64,000 nucleotides of DNA from Calidifontibacillus erzurumensis (GCF_013303125.1 NZ_JABTTE010000003.1:62001-126000), one strand, 5' to 3'. Positions 45,761 to 54,790 are shown, counted from the stretch's first letter. Notes: generated from the sequence alone by a model not told the origin. Numbers and translations: made by a program.

Positions 45761-45818
45761 TTTAGAACTAATTTGATTAAAATTTTAGTTTGTTATTTTT
45801 TTAGACATTAGTTCTAAA
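45761..45818. promoter_or_regulatory. Candidate PhaQ operators in the phaR/phaQ intergenic region
   Basis: Perfect 12-bp inverted arms TTTAGAACTAAT (45761-45772) and ATTAGTTCTAAA (45807-45818) separated by 34 bases; each arm is itself a partial palindrome (TTAG..CTAA). They lie between the two divergent PHA operons, where the PadR-like repressor PhaQ acts in other Bacillus species. Confidence 0.55.
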
Positions 45819-45876
45819 CCGAATCAGCTATGTGTAAATTACATGTAGGGAGAACATTTTAAAGCAGGTGAAAAAG

Positions 45877-46284
45877 ATGACAAATCGTTCCAGCAGCTCT
45901 TCTAATAAATCAGAACAAACTTTTCAGGCTCCTAAAAATTTGATCGTTCCATTCATACTTTTAAGTCTCCGCAATTTTAATTGCCATGGTTACAAAATAT
46001 TGCAGCAATTAATCGACTTTGGCTTTTCAACTATTGACCAAGGCAATTTATATCGCATTTTAAGGCAACTGGAAAAGGAAGAGATGGTGAAGTCTGAATG
46101 GGACACTTCTGAAGCAGGACCAGCGAAAAGAATTTATTCTTTAACAGAGGCAGGTGAAAATTATTTAAAAACATGCGTTTATTCACTTGAACAATATCAA
46201 TTGATGCTTAATCAATTTTTCTCCATTTACACTAAAATGTTTACTTTGCCTAACAGCAAGGAAGAGAAAAAAAGCAAGGAGTAA
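45877..46284 (+). CDS. phaQ: PadR-family PHB-responsive repressor PhaQ
   Basis: 135 residues: a winged-helix PadR domain (VPFILLSLRNFNCHGYKILQQLI, then IDQGNLYRILRQLEKEEMV and a beta-wing KRIYSLTEAGENYL) and a C-terminal helix. In B. megaterium the corresponding protein represses the phaQP operon and is released by PHB. The Ser-rich N-terminus precedes the domain. ATG 45877 follows AGGTG; the GTG three codons earlier overlaps that SD. phaP follows after 55 bases. Confidence 0.92.
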   Translation: MTNRSSSSSNKSEQTFQAPKNLIVPFILLSLRNFNCHGYKILQQLIDFGFSTIDQGNLYRILRQLEKEEMVKSEWDTSEAGPAKRIYSLTEAGENYLKTCVYSLEQYQLMLNQFFSIYTKMFTLPNSKEEKKSKE

Positions 46285-46339
46285 CAAAAACACACGTTTA
46301 ATAAACATCTATAAAATCTATAAAAGAGAGGGAATTGTT

Positions 46340-46870
46340 ATGACAACATTTGATTCAAAATATTTTCTTAATGTTATTTGGGATCGTTGGGATGAGGGGC
46401 TAAATCAGCTTTATAACAGTCAAAAACAAATGGAAAACTTATTTTTACAGACATTTAACCAACAAAAAAACGCTTGGGAATTATATTTTAAATTGATAGA
46501 ATCTTTTTCAAAAGAACTTAAATCGGTGATTGAAAATTACCAATCAAAAGTTTTTGCAGTTTTGGAAAATTATCAGCAAGAGGACAAGAAAAATGAATCA
46601 TTGCAAAATATTCAAAAGCAACTTGAAAATGTAATAGAACGTATATCAGAATTATCATTGACTCCTCAAAATGCAATAAAACAAATTATGGCACAAAACT
46701 TAACACAAATTGAAAAAAATATCGAAGAATTAATCGAGCAGCAACAAAAGAACCGTGCTGAAATGAAAGCTATGATCTCAGAAGTTTCTCAAGAAATGAA
46801 AAAGGTAGTTGAAAAAATAACTGAGGAATTGACAAAATTTCAAAATGAAAACCTTTCATTATTAAAATAA
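46340..46870 (+). CDS. phaP: Phasin PhaP, PHA granule protein
   Basis: 176 residues, almost wholly helical, with amphipathic heptads (FNQQKNAWELYFKLIESFSKEL; QIEKNIEELIEQQQKNRAEM), the usual phasin composition. Bacillus PhaP coats PHA granules. ATG after AGAGAGGGAATTGTT. Second gene of the phaQ-phaP operon; a terminator-like hairpin follows at 46905. Confidence 0.92.
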   Translation: MTTFDSKYFLNVIWDRWDEGLNQLYNSQKQMENLFLQTFNQQKNAWELYFKLIESFSKELKSVIENYQSKVFAVLENYQQEDKKNESLQNIQKQLENVIERISELSLTPQNAIKQIMAQNLTQIEKNIEELIEQQQKNRAEMKAMISEVSQEMKKVVEKITEELTKFQNENLSLLK

Positions 46871-46904
46871 AAAATTAATATAATAATTTTCCCCCTTAAT
46901 TATC

Positions 46905-46958
46905 AAGTGCTTGGCATTACGTTTTAAAGAGTGGTGTCAGGCACTTTTATATTTTTTC
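46905..46958 (+). terminator. Hairpin downstream of phaP
   Basis: Imperfect stem AAGTGCtTGgCAttAC against GTggTGtCAgGCACTT, followed by TTATATTTTTTC. The GTGTCAGGCACTT arm resembles an interspersed repeat I recall from Bacillus genomes, but this is from memory. Confidence 0.6.
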
Positions 46959-47024
46959 ATAGCCAACCCATAGCAAGTTTTGTATAATTTATACAATTAA
47001 AATATTTTTTAAATGGAGGTTGCT

Positions 47025-47411
47025 ATGTTCTTTCGGCGCAACGAAGGTTTTCGGTATTCCTTTCAACAACCAATTCCATGCATTTTTAATATTAGAAAAA
47101 TAGACCAAATGCCCTATAATTCCGATTTATGCCATGGGCAAATCATCGATATAAGTCCTAATGGTTTAAAATTAATGACTATGATAAATTTAATGATACT
47201 AGATAAAAAAATTGAAATTGAAATACAATTTTCAATTGAAGATCAAGCCTTTGAAATACCAGCCCGAGTTGTTTGGCAACAAAAATCAATCCAAAAGAAT
47301 TACTTTAATTACGGCATCCAGTTTATTAATGCTCAACATATAAGTAAAAAAATCATTGAAGCTCTTAAAATCCATACCCGGAAAGTTGCTTCCCGGGAAA
47401 AAAGTAAGTAA
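47025..47411 (+). CDS. PilZ-domain protein
   Basis: 128 residues. The RxxxR motif appears as RRNEGFR at residues 4-10, and the DxSxxG box as DISPNGLK near 45, both used for c-di-GMP binding; a beta-barrel follows. The domain is nearly the whole protein, with no enzymatic partner. ATG 47025 behind GGAGG; four earlier codons lie over that SD. Single gene. c-di-GMP binding is plausible, not shown. Confidence 0.85.
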   Translation: MFFRRNEGFRYSFQQPIPCIFNIRKIDQMPYNSDLCHGQIIDISPNGLKLMTMINLMILDKKIEIEIQFSIEDQAFEIPARVVWQQKSIQKNYFNYGIQFINAQHISKKIIEALKIHTRKVASREKSK

Positions 47412-47422
47412 AGAAAAAATAT

Positions 47423-47518
47423 TCCATCAGTTGTTTATAGGTTCCTAAAATGTTTTGTCTATTATCTTAATCGATTAAAAAAGGACCTTTGGACAACTGA
47501 TGGAACGTATATTTTATT
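47423..47518. terminator. Bidirectional terminator with long loop
   Basis: Perfect 13-bp arms TTCCATCAGTTGT (47423-47435) and ACAACTGATGGAA (47493-47505) enclose 57 bases with a weaker inner GGTtCC/GGaCC pair. A/T runs flank both sides. It lies between the PilZ gene and the convergent aldo/keto reductase gene. Confidence 0.7.
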
Positions 47519-47530
47519 TATTTGTTGGTT

Positions 47531-48364
47531 TTAAAACGAAAAATTATCCGGATCTGGGCCTGTTCGCTCATTTCTATTCAAAGCATCAATCGCTTGAACA
47601 TCAAGTTCTTCTAATTGGAAGTCAAAAATATCTGCGTTTTCTTTTATCCTTTCTTCGTGTATAGATTTAGGAATAGTAACAACACGATGTTCTAAATCCC
47701 AGCGCAATAAAATTTGAGATGGTTTTTTACCATATTTTTTAGCTATATTAACAATTGTTGGATCATCCATCAACCTACCGCGCATTAACGGTGCCCAAGC
47801 TTCCAATTGGATTCCGTTTTCTTTACAAAATGATCGTACTTCTTTTTGGATTAAACACGGATGAAACTCAACTTGGTTGACCATCGGCTTAATTTCAGCA
47901 TGTTTCATTAAGTCCTGAAGATGATGAACTTGAAAATTACATACACCAATCGCTTTCACATAACCATCTTGATATAATTTTTCAAGGGCACGCCATGTAT
48001 CAATATATTTTTCCTTTACGGGCCAATGAATTAAATAAAGATCTATATAGTCCAATCCTAATTTTTGTCTGCTTTCTTCAAAAGCTTTTAAAGTTTCTTC
48101 ATATCCTTGACAGTCATTCCAAACTTTCGTCGTAATAAATAATTGTTCCCGTGGAATCCCAGCTTCTTTAACCGCCTGCCCTACCCCTTTCTCATTTTGG
48201 TAAAAAGCTGCTGTATCAACACTTCGATATCCAACTTCAAAGGCTGTATGAATTGCTTTTATTACCTCTGCCCCATCTTGGACTTTATAAACACCCAATC
48301 CAAGCCAAGGCATTTTGACGCCATTATGTAAAATTGCACAATCATTGATAGAGTTGATTACCAA
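47531..48364 (-). CDS. Aldo/keto reductase
   Basis: 277 residues, TIM barrel. Catalytic tetrad: Asp and Tyr in DTAAFYQNEKGVG (near 50), Lys in TTKVWN (near 80) and His in IHWPV (near 112). Resembles Bacillus YvgN/YtbE, which reduce methylglyoxal and other aldehydes with NADPH. The start is TTG 48364 with AAGGAGG eight bases ahead; the longer frame has no signal for initiation. Single gene, own terminator. Confidence 0.92.
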   Translation of the reverse strand: MVINSINDCAILHNGVKMPWLGLGVYKVQDGAEVIKAIHTAFEVGYRSVDTAAFYQNEKGVGQAVKEAGIPREQLFITTKVWNDCQGYEETLKAFEESRQKLGLDYIDLYLIHWPVKEKYIDTWRALEKLYQDGYVKAIGVCNFQVHHLQDLMKHAEIKPMVNQVEFHPCLIQKEVRSFCKENGIQLEAWAPLMRGRLMDDPTIVNIAKKYGKKPSQILLRWDLEHRVVTIPKSIHEERIKENADIFDFQLEELDVQAIDALNRNERTGPDPDNFSF

Positions 48365-48498
48365 AGGAAAAACCTCCTTACTTGAAATTTTTTCTTTATT
48401 AGTCAATGATAGCATATATTTTTACCAAACATTAATAGGTTTGCTTATAACAATCTCATGGTACAATGGTAAGAGAGTTTAAACTGAGGAGTATTCAA

Positions 48499-48834
48499 AT
48501 GAAAATTATTATTTGTAGTCCAAATATACCGCCATACTTGATATCTATAACAGGAAAGTATAAAGAACTGCAAGAAATTATTGGGCAAAATATTAAAGTT
48601 CTTTCATTAAATCATCCAACTATTCTAATTTTGTGTGATGAAGATTACTACAATAACTTTACAGGTAATCGCGAGAAATGTAGACTTGGCATTCCTGGAA
48701 CTTTCGTATTTGTTGCAAGGGAAAAAAACCGACTGCGTAGCCTTACTGACGAAGAAATTAATATTATAATCGATACGATCCGCAAACAAGATTTAACTCT
48801 CGTACATTGTAAAATTCAAGTATCAGGTACATAA
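48499..48834 (+). CDS. DUF3846-like small protein
   Basis: 111 residues, mixed alpha/beta: ITGKYKELQEIIGQNIKVLSL..TILILCDEDYYNNFTGNREKC, then GTFVFVAREKNRLRSLTDEEI. This order (LQEIIGxxI, ILCDE, GTFVxV, SLTDEEI) is that of DUF3846 proteins, which often occur on phages and plasmids; no other mobile gene is near. Function unknown. ATG 48499 after GAGGAG; it has its own terminator. Confidence 0.6.
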   Translation: MKIIICSPNIPPYLISITGKYKELQEIIGQNIKVLSLNHPTILILCDEDYYNNFTGNREKCRLGIPGTFVFVAREKNRLRSLTDEEINIIIDTIRKQDLTLVHCKIQVSGT

Positions 48835-48856
48835 CTCATAAATAGGAACATGGCGG

Positions 48857-48889
48857 TTAAAGCTGACAGCAAATGCTGTCAGCTTTTTA
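48857..48889 (+). terminator. Terminator after DUF3846-like gene
   Basis: Perfect stem AAAGCTGACAGC/GCTGTCAGCTTT, four-base loop, T run. Confidence 0.9.
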
Positions 48890-48953
48890 CTATTCGCTTT
48901 TTTTGGTATGATTTACTATTGTAATGTAATCACAGTTATAAGGGGGCTTGCAT

Positions 48954-49811
48954 GTGACAAATACACCATCCGTTAAAGCGATTGTTTTTGATTTAGATGG
49001 AACCCTTTATGAGGAAACGGCTCATTTTGATTATTATGCCAACCGAATAAAAGATAAACTGCCTGATGAAAAGCAAAATTTGTTTATGAGAGATTATCAA
49101 TTAGCTGTAAATTTTGAACATCCACTTCAAATTGGAAGAATTTACGATGTAGAAAATGATTTAATTTTAGTTGAGCAAAACGGGCGCATAATAGAAGCTT
49201 ACAAATGGAACGGCGAACCTGTTGTTAAAGAAAAATTAAGCCAGTTGTATCCGAACAAAATCACAATTGACTATAAGCGCATGCTGAACATTGGCGATCT
49301 CTGGTGGGTACCGATTAGTATCGGGGCCCATTATGGAGCTTTAAAGGAACAAAGCCAACAAGCATTTCTCGAAACAAGAGATTACATGATGAGCGACCAG
49401 TTTAAGATGAAACCGATCCCCGGCCTAAAAGATTTACTTGAATTTTTGTATAAAGACATTCATTTAACACTTCTTACGAACAGCCCAGAACCAGACAGTG
49501 AAGTAATATTAAAAAAACTAGGGATTGATCATTTATTTCATAAAAAAATATTTAACGGAAAAAAACCAGTTAAGACAAAAAAATGGTTCGAACAACTTAG
49601 AAACGAAGTGGATGTTAAATTTTCGGAAATTTTAAGTGTTGGGGATAATGAAGTGAACGATATCAAACCTGTCAGTGAACTTGGTTGTCAAACCATTTAT
49701 ATTGATACCTACCAACTTGGAAAAAAGACTACCGCCTCTTATGTTGTTAACAAGATGAGCGAAGCAATACCTATTATCGATTTTCTAACAATAAGTAAAA
49801 TAAAAAGATAA
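48954..49811 (+). CDS. HAD superfamily hydrolase
   Basis: 285 residues. Motif I is IVFDLDGTLYEE near residue 10, motif II LLTNSPEPD near 175 and motif IV SVGDNEVNDIKP near 225. A cap domain of about 140 residues (with ENDLILVEQNGRIIEAYKW and GDLWWVPISIGAHYG) is inserted after motif I; I do not recognise it. Likely a phosphatase of unknown substrate. GTG 48954 is the start, seven bases after AGGGGG; the TTG two codons earlier is too close. Single gene. Confidence 0.87.
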   Translation: MTNTPSVKAIVFDLDGTLYEETAHFDYYANRIKDKLPDEKQNLFMRDYQLAVNFEHPLQIGRIYDVENDLILVEQNGRIIEAYKWNGEPVVKEKLSQLYPNKITIDYKRMLNIGDLWWVPISIGAHYGALKEQSQQAFLETRDYMMSDQFKMKPIPGLKDLLEFLYKDIHLTLLTNSPEPDSEVILKKLGIDHLFHKKIFNGKKPVKTKKWFEQLRNEVDVKFSEILSVGDNEVNDIKPVSELGCQTIYIDTYQLGKKTTASYVVNKMSEAIPIIDFLTISKIKR

Positions 49812-49819
49812 GATAAAAA

Positions 49820-49876
49820 AGGTTTGACTCCGAAAATTGTTTTTGATAGCGACATGAGCGGAGTCAAACCTACCAT
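49820..49876. terminator. Terminator between HAD and sspH genes
   Basis: Perfect 13-bp arms AGGTTTGACTCCG (49820-49832) and CGGAGTCAAACCT (49859-49871) with a 26-base loop; A-rich 5' flank gives a T run on the minus strand. Between convergent genes. Confidence 0.75.
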
Positions 49877-50056
49877 TTATCTTTCTTCAAGCTCTGAAAC
49901 AGGTACAACAAAAACTTCATTAGGATTGCCTTTTTCAAAAACACTTACAGATTGATTTGTATCATTGGTATTTTTCAACCAAACTGGAATGCCATGATAA
50001 GTGACCGTAATTTCTTTTGGAGATGAAATAATTTGTTTTGCCCTTTGAAGATCCAT
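49877..50056 (-). CDS. sspH: H-type small acid-soluble spore protein
   Basis: 59 residues: MDLQRAKQIISSPKEITVTYHG begins the protein (MDLQRAKQII, VTYHGIPVW) and VFVVPVSELEER ends it. This matches the SspH family of minor spore proteins (B. subtilis SspH starts MNIQRAKEIVESP). The ATG at 50056 follows AGGGGCGATTAAGC. It should be expressed in the forespore under sigma-G, though I could not define the promoter. Short and easily missed. Confidence 0.9.
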   Translation of the reverse strand: MDLQRAKQIISSPKEITVTYHGIPVWLKNTNDTNQSVSVFEKGNPNEVFVVPVSELEER

Positions 50057-50112
50057 GCTTAATCGCCCCTTTTTTCTTAATTCATTACTATATTTTGTCC
50101 TTCTTACCTTCT

Positions 50113-52287
50113 TTATTCTTCTGTAACATCAACAAGCATTGAATCTCCATTTGCTGCAACTTTAACATGGGCAAATTTGATTTTTTCTTGAAGTTCTAAA
50201 CCGGTACCTTCAGGAACAAAATAATTTTCAATCCCATATTCGATATTGTCATAACCTTTAAATCGGCCCGTCATCCAAACATCAGCTTTTTGGCGTATTT
50301 CTTCTGGAACTTCTTTTCCAACAACATAATGACCACTATAATCATAAATTCCATCACCTTTTTCAACAAGACCAACGATCACTAATTGATTCCATTCAGC
50401 ATCTTTGACAGGAATTGATGATACGTTGTACCTTAGTGTTAAATAGTCACCTTGTAATAAAGAACGAGGGTCCACTGGGGCAAGCTCAAGCTTTATTAAA
50501 GTACCTTTTGCTAACAATGTTTCACTTTTACCTACTTGTACTCCTAAAATGGCGAATTGCAAAACAATAATTACAACTATAGGAATTAGGTTTCTTTTTG
50601 TAATAATACTTGATTTGTCTATTTCAGCAAAACGATCAAAGTAGTTCGCTATTAGCAATATTAGCAATCCGGCAATAAAGAACGTAACCGATTTATGAAC
50701 TAAACTCCAAATAAGGTCATAATATTTGTAAACGATGTAAGCAAACCAAAATAGTAAAAATATTTGATAACGAATTCTATATTGTTTCTTCAGTGCCCAA
50801 ACAACAAGAGCTGATGTTATTAGAAAATAAAGGCCATTGGTCAAGTAATAAAGGAATTTATGATCTTCAAACAAAAAAGTTAAAATAAAAAACGAAAGTA
50901 AACTATAGAACAAACTGTTATGGGCAAGGATTTGTTGAACCTCTGATTTTGAAATACGATATGATATGAAATGAATGAGCAAATTTAGAAACAACAGTGT
51001 ACTTATTAATCCTTCCGTTGAAAAGCCATTTATTTCAGATAGCGAGTTACCAATGACTATATTTAAGCTTAAATAGGTTATATAGCGAATCATTCTGTTT
51101 TCAAAAGACGAAAAAACATAAACCAAACCGGCTCCAAAAAGAAGATCAATTCCGAAGTTAGAAGCAATTGTTGCAGGAATTCCAATTACAAAAGCTGTGA
51201 ATAATAACGTATACGTTACGATCCGATCCCAATTTTTCCTATTTTTAGCGAGCAAAATGAGAGCGATAGCAAAAAAGGCAAAAAATTCGTAAGGAATGTC
51301 GTTTACAAAAACGAGCGAAATACCGAAAAGAGAACTACCTGCAATAATTGAAGCTATTGCGGTCGTAGTGGCAATAATGATTTTCCTTAAAAAAGAGTTT
51401 TCTTCTCCCTTTCTGTTTTGCATCCATCTTTTTAATCCATAAACAACAAAGCCAACGAGCAAAAAAGGCAAAAATATTGTAAAGAAAAAGATATATTCTG
51501 TTTCTGTATAAATAACAAATTCTACAAATTTTATAATGACAAACGCAATTAATGATGCACCCATTAGCACAACGAAAATTTTAGGAAGCTTATTTTTTGT
51601 TACAAAATAATTTAAAAAAACGAATAGTGCAATATAGATAAAGCTGACAAAAATATTAAAAGGATCAAAAAACTCATCAATCGTTAGGAAAAGCAATAGG
51701 AGATGATACATTAAAAAACTGAACACTCCTAGAGGCATTGAATGGATGATCTTCCTCTCCGTTACAAAAAATAACAGTAAATTTATTAAAGCGGTTGCCA
51801 AAAACACCCATTGAACAACTTCTTCAGGTACATAGTGAAACCGTGATGACGGAAATAAGAAAAAAAACAAGGCAAGATGAAATAATGTGAAAGTTAAGAT
51901 ATAAAACGGCTGAAATTTAGTGAAAATGCTGAATAGTATTGCAGGAATTGCCCAAATTATAAACAACATGTAACTATCAGCATGTGAATTATATATTTGT
52001 CCCAATAATGCAATTGAGATACCAAAAATAAGGCAACCGAAAAATAAAAAAATTGAACTAAGTAAAGGATGCCGACGGAGCAAAAACTTTAATAAAAATG
52101 AAACTCCATAAAATAAAGCAAGTAAACTAATGCTTAATGTAATTTTCATCCATTTGTCCATGCCGGGCCAATTAGACGCAAAAAAATAAATAATTGCTGC
52201 AAGCCATAGAGAAAGACCGAGCAAATAGCCTAACTCAACCGCTTTTTCTTTCCAATTTTGTTTACCAATCAACTCCATTTTGCTCAC
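50113..52287 (-). CDS. Large membrane protein with DUF2157-like part and GDYXXLXY domain
   Basis: 724 residues. The first ~570 hold about 18 hydrophobic helices (DUF2157/DUF4401-type regions); the C-terminal ~140 residues are an extracytoplasmic GDYXXLXY domain, with LLQGDYLTLRYNVSS near 625 and FVPEGTGLELQ near 690. Members are found in many bacteria with no defined function. Start after a GTGAGCAAAATGG-type context; overlaps no other gene. Single gene facing sspH. Confidence 0.87.
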   Translation of the reverse strand: MSKMELIGKQNWKEKAVELGYLLGLSLWLAAIIYFFASNWPGMDKWMKITLSISLLALFYGVSFLLKFLLRRHPLLSSIFLFFGCLIFGISIALLGQIYNSHADSYMLFIIWAIPAILFSIFTKFQPFYILTFTLFHLALFFFLFPSSRFHYVPEEVVQWVFLATALINLLLFFVTERKIIHSMPLGVFSFLMYHLLLLFLTIDEFFDPFNIFVSFIYIALFVFLNYFVTKNKLPKIFVVLMGASLIAFVIIKFVEFVIYTETEYIFFFTIFLPFLLVGFVVYGLKRWMQNRKGEENSFLRKIIIATTTAIASIIAGSSLFGISLVFVNDIPYEFFAFFAIALILLAKNRKNWDRIVTYTLLFTAFVIGIPATIASNFGIDLLFGAGLVYVFSSFENRMIRYITYLSLNIVIGNSLSEINGFSTEGLISTLLFLNLLIHFISYRISKSEVQQILAHNSLFYSLLSFFILTFLFEDHKFLYYLTNGLYFLITSALVVWALKKQYRIRYQIFLLFWFAYIVYKYYDLIWSLVHKSVTFFIAGLLILLIANYFDRFAEIDKSSIITKRNLIPIVVIIVLQFAILGVQVGKSETLLAKGTLIKLELAPVDPRSLLQGDYLTLRYNVSSIPVKDAEWNQLVIVGLVEKGDGIYDYSGHYVVGKEVPEEIRQKADVWMTGRFKGYDNIEYGIENYFVPEGTGLELQEKIKFAHVKVAANGDSMLVDVTEE

Positions 52288-52371
52288 CTACCTATCCATT
52301 TTTTTCTCTCAAAGGATGAAAAAATCCCTTCTTTTTTCTATTATAACTTTTATAGCACTCAATGGAAATTA

Positions 52372-53283
52372 TTAGTATAATATGTCTTTATATTGACAAA
52401 GATCTTTGCTCCATGGAATAAAAATATCGATAAATTCATCAGTAAATGGGTGAACAAACTGAATTCGTTCAGCATGCAAAGCCTGTCTCTCAATCCCCTC
52501 TTGCTTTCCTCCATAAAGAATGTCACCAATTAGCGGATGACCAAGATAACTCATATGAACCCGGATTTGATGAGTACGGCCTGTATCAAGCTTCAATTTT
52601 ACCAGTGTTACATTGCTTTTTTCAAACCGTTGGAGTACTTCAAAATGGGTGACAGCATAATCACCACTTTTTGAGACTCTTCTTCGTGTTGGATGGTGTC
52701 GGTCTCGACCAATGTTAGCGATAATAGTCCCTTTATTTTGTTTTATTAGTCCATGTACAAAACCAATATATGTTCTCGTTATAAGTCTTTTCTCCAACAT
52801 TTGATCAAGGGAAGCTCCAGCTAAAGCATGTTTCGCAAAAAGTATACCTCCTGATGTATCTCGATCTAGTCGATGAATATGACGAACTTTTGTAACAAGA
52901 CCATTCATTTGAAAATGAAAAGCAACTGCATTGGCAAGAGTACCCATTTCCCCATGATTAGGATGAGTGTCCATTGCAGCAGGTTTATTGGCAATCAAAA
53001 GATGATCATCTTCGTAAACAATTGAAATCGGCAAATACTCAGGCTCCACTCCGTAATCCTCTTCTTTAAATAAACGAACTTGCAAACGATCACCGCTCGT
53101 CATTAGTTCTTTCCAATTTGATAATAATTTTCCATTCATTTGAACGGATTTTTCCATTCGAAATTGATGAAGTAATTTTTTAGGTGCTTTCCACTTTTCT
53201 TTTAATAACGACTCAATTGACAAACCGTTCCATTCTTTTGGAACTACAATTTCGAACCATTCCCCTTTTTTTAATCCTTTCAT
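52372..53283 (-). CDS. RluA-family pseudouridine synthase
   Basis: 303 residues. N-terminal S4-like segment (VVPKEWNGLSIESLLKEKWKA), and the catalytic HRLDRDTSGGILFAK near residue 137 with the conserved Asp. KPAAMDTHPN near 92 and LDTGRTHQIRVHMSYLGHPL (near 225) are further family blocks. Isomerises uridine in rRNA or tRNA; the exact target (RluA/C/D type) is unknown. ATG 53283 after GAGGAGATTT. Single gene. Confidence 0.95.
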   Translation of the reverse strand: MKGLKKGEWFEIVVPKEWNGLSIESLLKEKWKAPKKLLHQFRMEKSVQMNGKLLSNWKELMTSGDRLQVRLFKEEDYGVEPEYLPISIVYEDDHLLIANKPAAMDTHPNHGEMGTLANAVAFHFQMNGLVTKVRHIHRLDRDTSGGILFAKHALAGASLDQMLEKRLITRTYIGFVHGLIKQNKGTIIANIGRDRHHPTRRRVSKSGDYAVTHFEVLQRFEKSNVTLVKLKLDTGRTHQIRVHMSYLGHPLIGDILYGGKQEGIERQALHAERIQFVHPFTDEFIDIFIPWSKDLCQYKDILY

Positions 53284-53399
53284 TGATTAAATCTCCTCTT
53301 TTGTTTTCGATAAAAAAGACATATGTCAACATTGTAACCGATCTATAATTTGAAGGGAATGAGAGAATGGCGAAAGATCTAACTTTTCAGTAAAACCGG

Positions 53400-54275
53400 T
53401 CACTTATATGTATTTTCATCCTCAACCCAAACCGCTTTTCCACTTGGTGTCCGACGAAACATTTTGCACACCTCAATTTTTGTTTCTTGATGAGTTTTCT
53501 TTTTCATTAGATCTACTGTTGTCCATTGATTTACATAACTAGCAAGACCCGTTAAATCTGGGAACAAAGTAAATTGATTAATGCCGCTAAGCTCCAAAAA
53601 CATTTCAACATCGTTTCTAAGGTCTGGACCAATCGATATATGTTTTAACACATGTTCTTTTAATAATATACCGTTTTCTTCTTCCTCAAGTCCTTGTTTA
53701 GTGTTGCCTTGTAAAGTAAAAAACCCTTTTTGAAACATGCTGCGATATGTATTCATCCGCGGACTTAGTGCCATCGATTTTGTAAAATTTTTTCTTTCCT
53801 CCAAGAACGAACTCGTTTTAGACATGCTTTTTAATTCATCCAAATTATGAAAAATTTCATTTAATCGGAGAGGATCTAACAGCCAAATTGAACAAGGGTT
53901 CTGACACTGCCAATTTCTTGTAGCAAAATATAAAGCAACTGCAAAGGATTCTGACCAATCCAACAATCTTGTTTTCACACCATATTGCTGCATTAAATAG
54001 AGAAGGTCCCATTGATTGTCCGTTTTATGTAGATCATAACCATTTTCTAAAAATCTTTTATAACTAATTTCTTCCCACTCCAATATTTCTTCCAATGAAA
54101 ATGGCTGGCGAAAAAGACCGGAAAGCAAAGGGTAACGTTCATTACTGGCTTTATTATTGTTTTGCCCACGATACCAAACGAGACGACTTTTTTTCGAAAA
54201 AAAAGTGACTTCATCAATAATTTTCAACCATCCTTCTGAAAAGAAATAATGCGTAATATCTAACTCTTTTTCCAT
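53400..54275 (-). CDS. FRG domain-containing protein
   Basis: 291 residues. The FRG domain occupies about 30-160: WYRGQNNNKASNERYPLL.. (the RGQ motif), LMQQYGVKTRLLDWSESFAVALYFA with the TRLLDWS core, and CSIWLLDPLRLNEI. The family occurs with Fic-like or toxin domains and in phage defence, but the activity is not established. The C-terminal ~130 residues (GFFTLQGNT..) have no recognised domain. GTG/ATG choice: ATG 54275 is preferred, five bases after GGGTG. Stand-alone between housekeeping genes. Confidence 0.8.
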   Translation of the reverse strand: MEKELDITHYFFSEGWLKIIDEVTFFSKKSRLVWYRGQNNNKASNERYPLLSGLFRQPFSLEEILEWEEISYKRFLENGYDLHKTDNQWDLLYLMQQYGVKTRLLDWSESFAVALYFATRNWQCQNPCSIWLLDPLRLNEIFHNLDELKSMSKTSSFLEERKNFTKSMALSPRMNTYRSMFQKGFFTLQGNTKQGLEEEENGILLKEHVLKHISIGPDLRNDVEMFLELSGINQFTLFPDLTGLASYVNQWTTVDLMKKKTHQETKIEVCKMFRRTPSGKAVWVEDENTYK

Positions 54276-54403
54276 TTTTTCACCCACGATCTAAAAATCT
54301 ACTACAAATTATTACCGAAAACGTTTGGGCTATACATAAAAAGAAAAACAATGTAATGTTTCTCTAACCTTTTGCTCATACTGAAAAAATAGAGGTGACT
54401 TCG

Positions 54404-54676
54404 ATGAAAGTATCTAAAGAAGAAAATAAAAAATTGAGCGACGCCATTGATCAAATGCAATCGGCATTAGATGTTTTTATTGAAATGTACAACGATTCAG
54501 AAGAAGACAAATTACATATACAACTGGATGCAGATGTTATTGAATTAATCGAAAAAGCAAAAAATGTATATGGTTCAGAGGTCGTTAATGAAAAAGTGAA
54601 TACAATCATTAAAGAAGTACTCACCTTTTTACCACTAGAAAATTTTGAAAGTCAAATTGAAGAACAGGCAAATTGA
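54404..54676 (+). CDS. Small acidic helical protein
   Basis: 90 residues: KVSKEENKKLSDAIDQMQSALDVFIEM, an acidic linker, then LDADVIELIEKAKNVYGSEVVNEKVNTIIKEV. Helical, no TM. Not recognised as a family. ATG 54404 behind GAGGTG. Divergent from the FRG gene, convergent with spoVIF. Confidence 0.55.
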   Translation: MKVSKEENKKLSDAIDQMQSALDVFIEMYNDSEEDKLHIQLDADVIELIEKAKNVYGSEVVNEKVNTIIKEVLTFLPLENFESQIEEQAN

Positions 54677-54709
54677 ACACGTTAGCACTACTCGTTAAAT
54701 ACGAATAAT

Positions 54710-54790
54710 AAAAGCCTCTAAGCAAAAAAAACACGAATAAAGTCTTCACCATTGAAATTGACCAATTCGTGTCTGCATAGAGGCTTTTGT
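54710..54790. repeat. Nested perfect palindrome between convergent genes
   Basis: Outer arms AAAAGCCTCTA (54710-54720) and TAGAGGCTTTT (54778-54788); inner arms ACACGAAT (54731-54738) and ATTCGTGT (54765-54772). Both pairs are exact. T run in the 3' flank supports terminator action in both directions; the internal loop structure is larger than necessary for that. Confidence 0.6.

Noticed and set aside
48499-48834. Prophage or plasmid remnant indicated by the DUF3846-like gene
   Set aside because: No integrase, phage structural gene, att repeat or shift in composition surrounds it.
53400-54676. A defence island around the FRG gene
   Set aside because: Neighbours are a pseudouridine synthase, small hypothetical genes and spoVIF; no nuclease, methylase or mobile gene is nearby.
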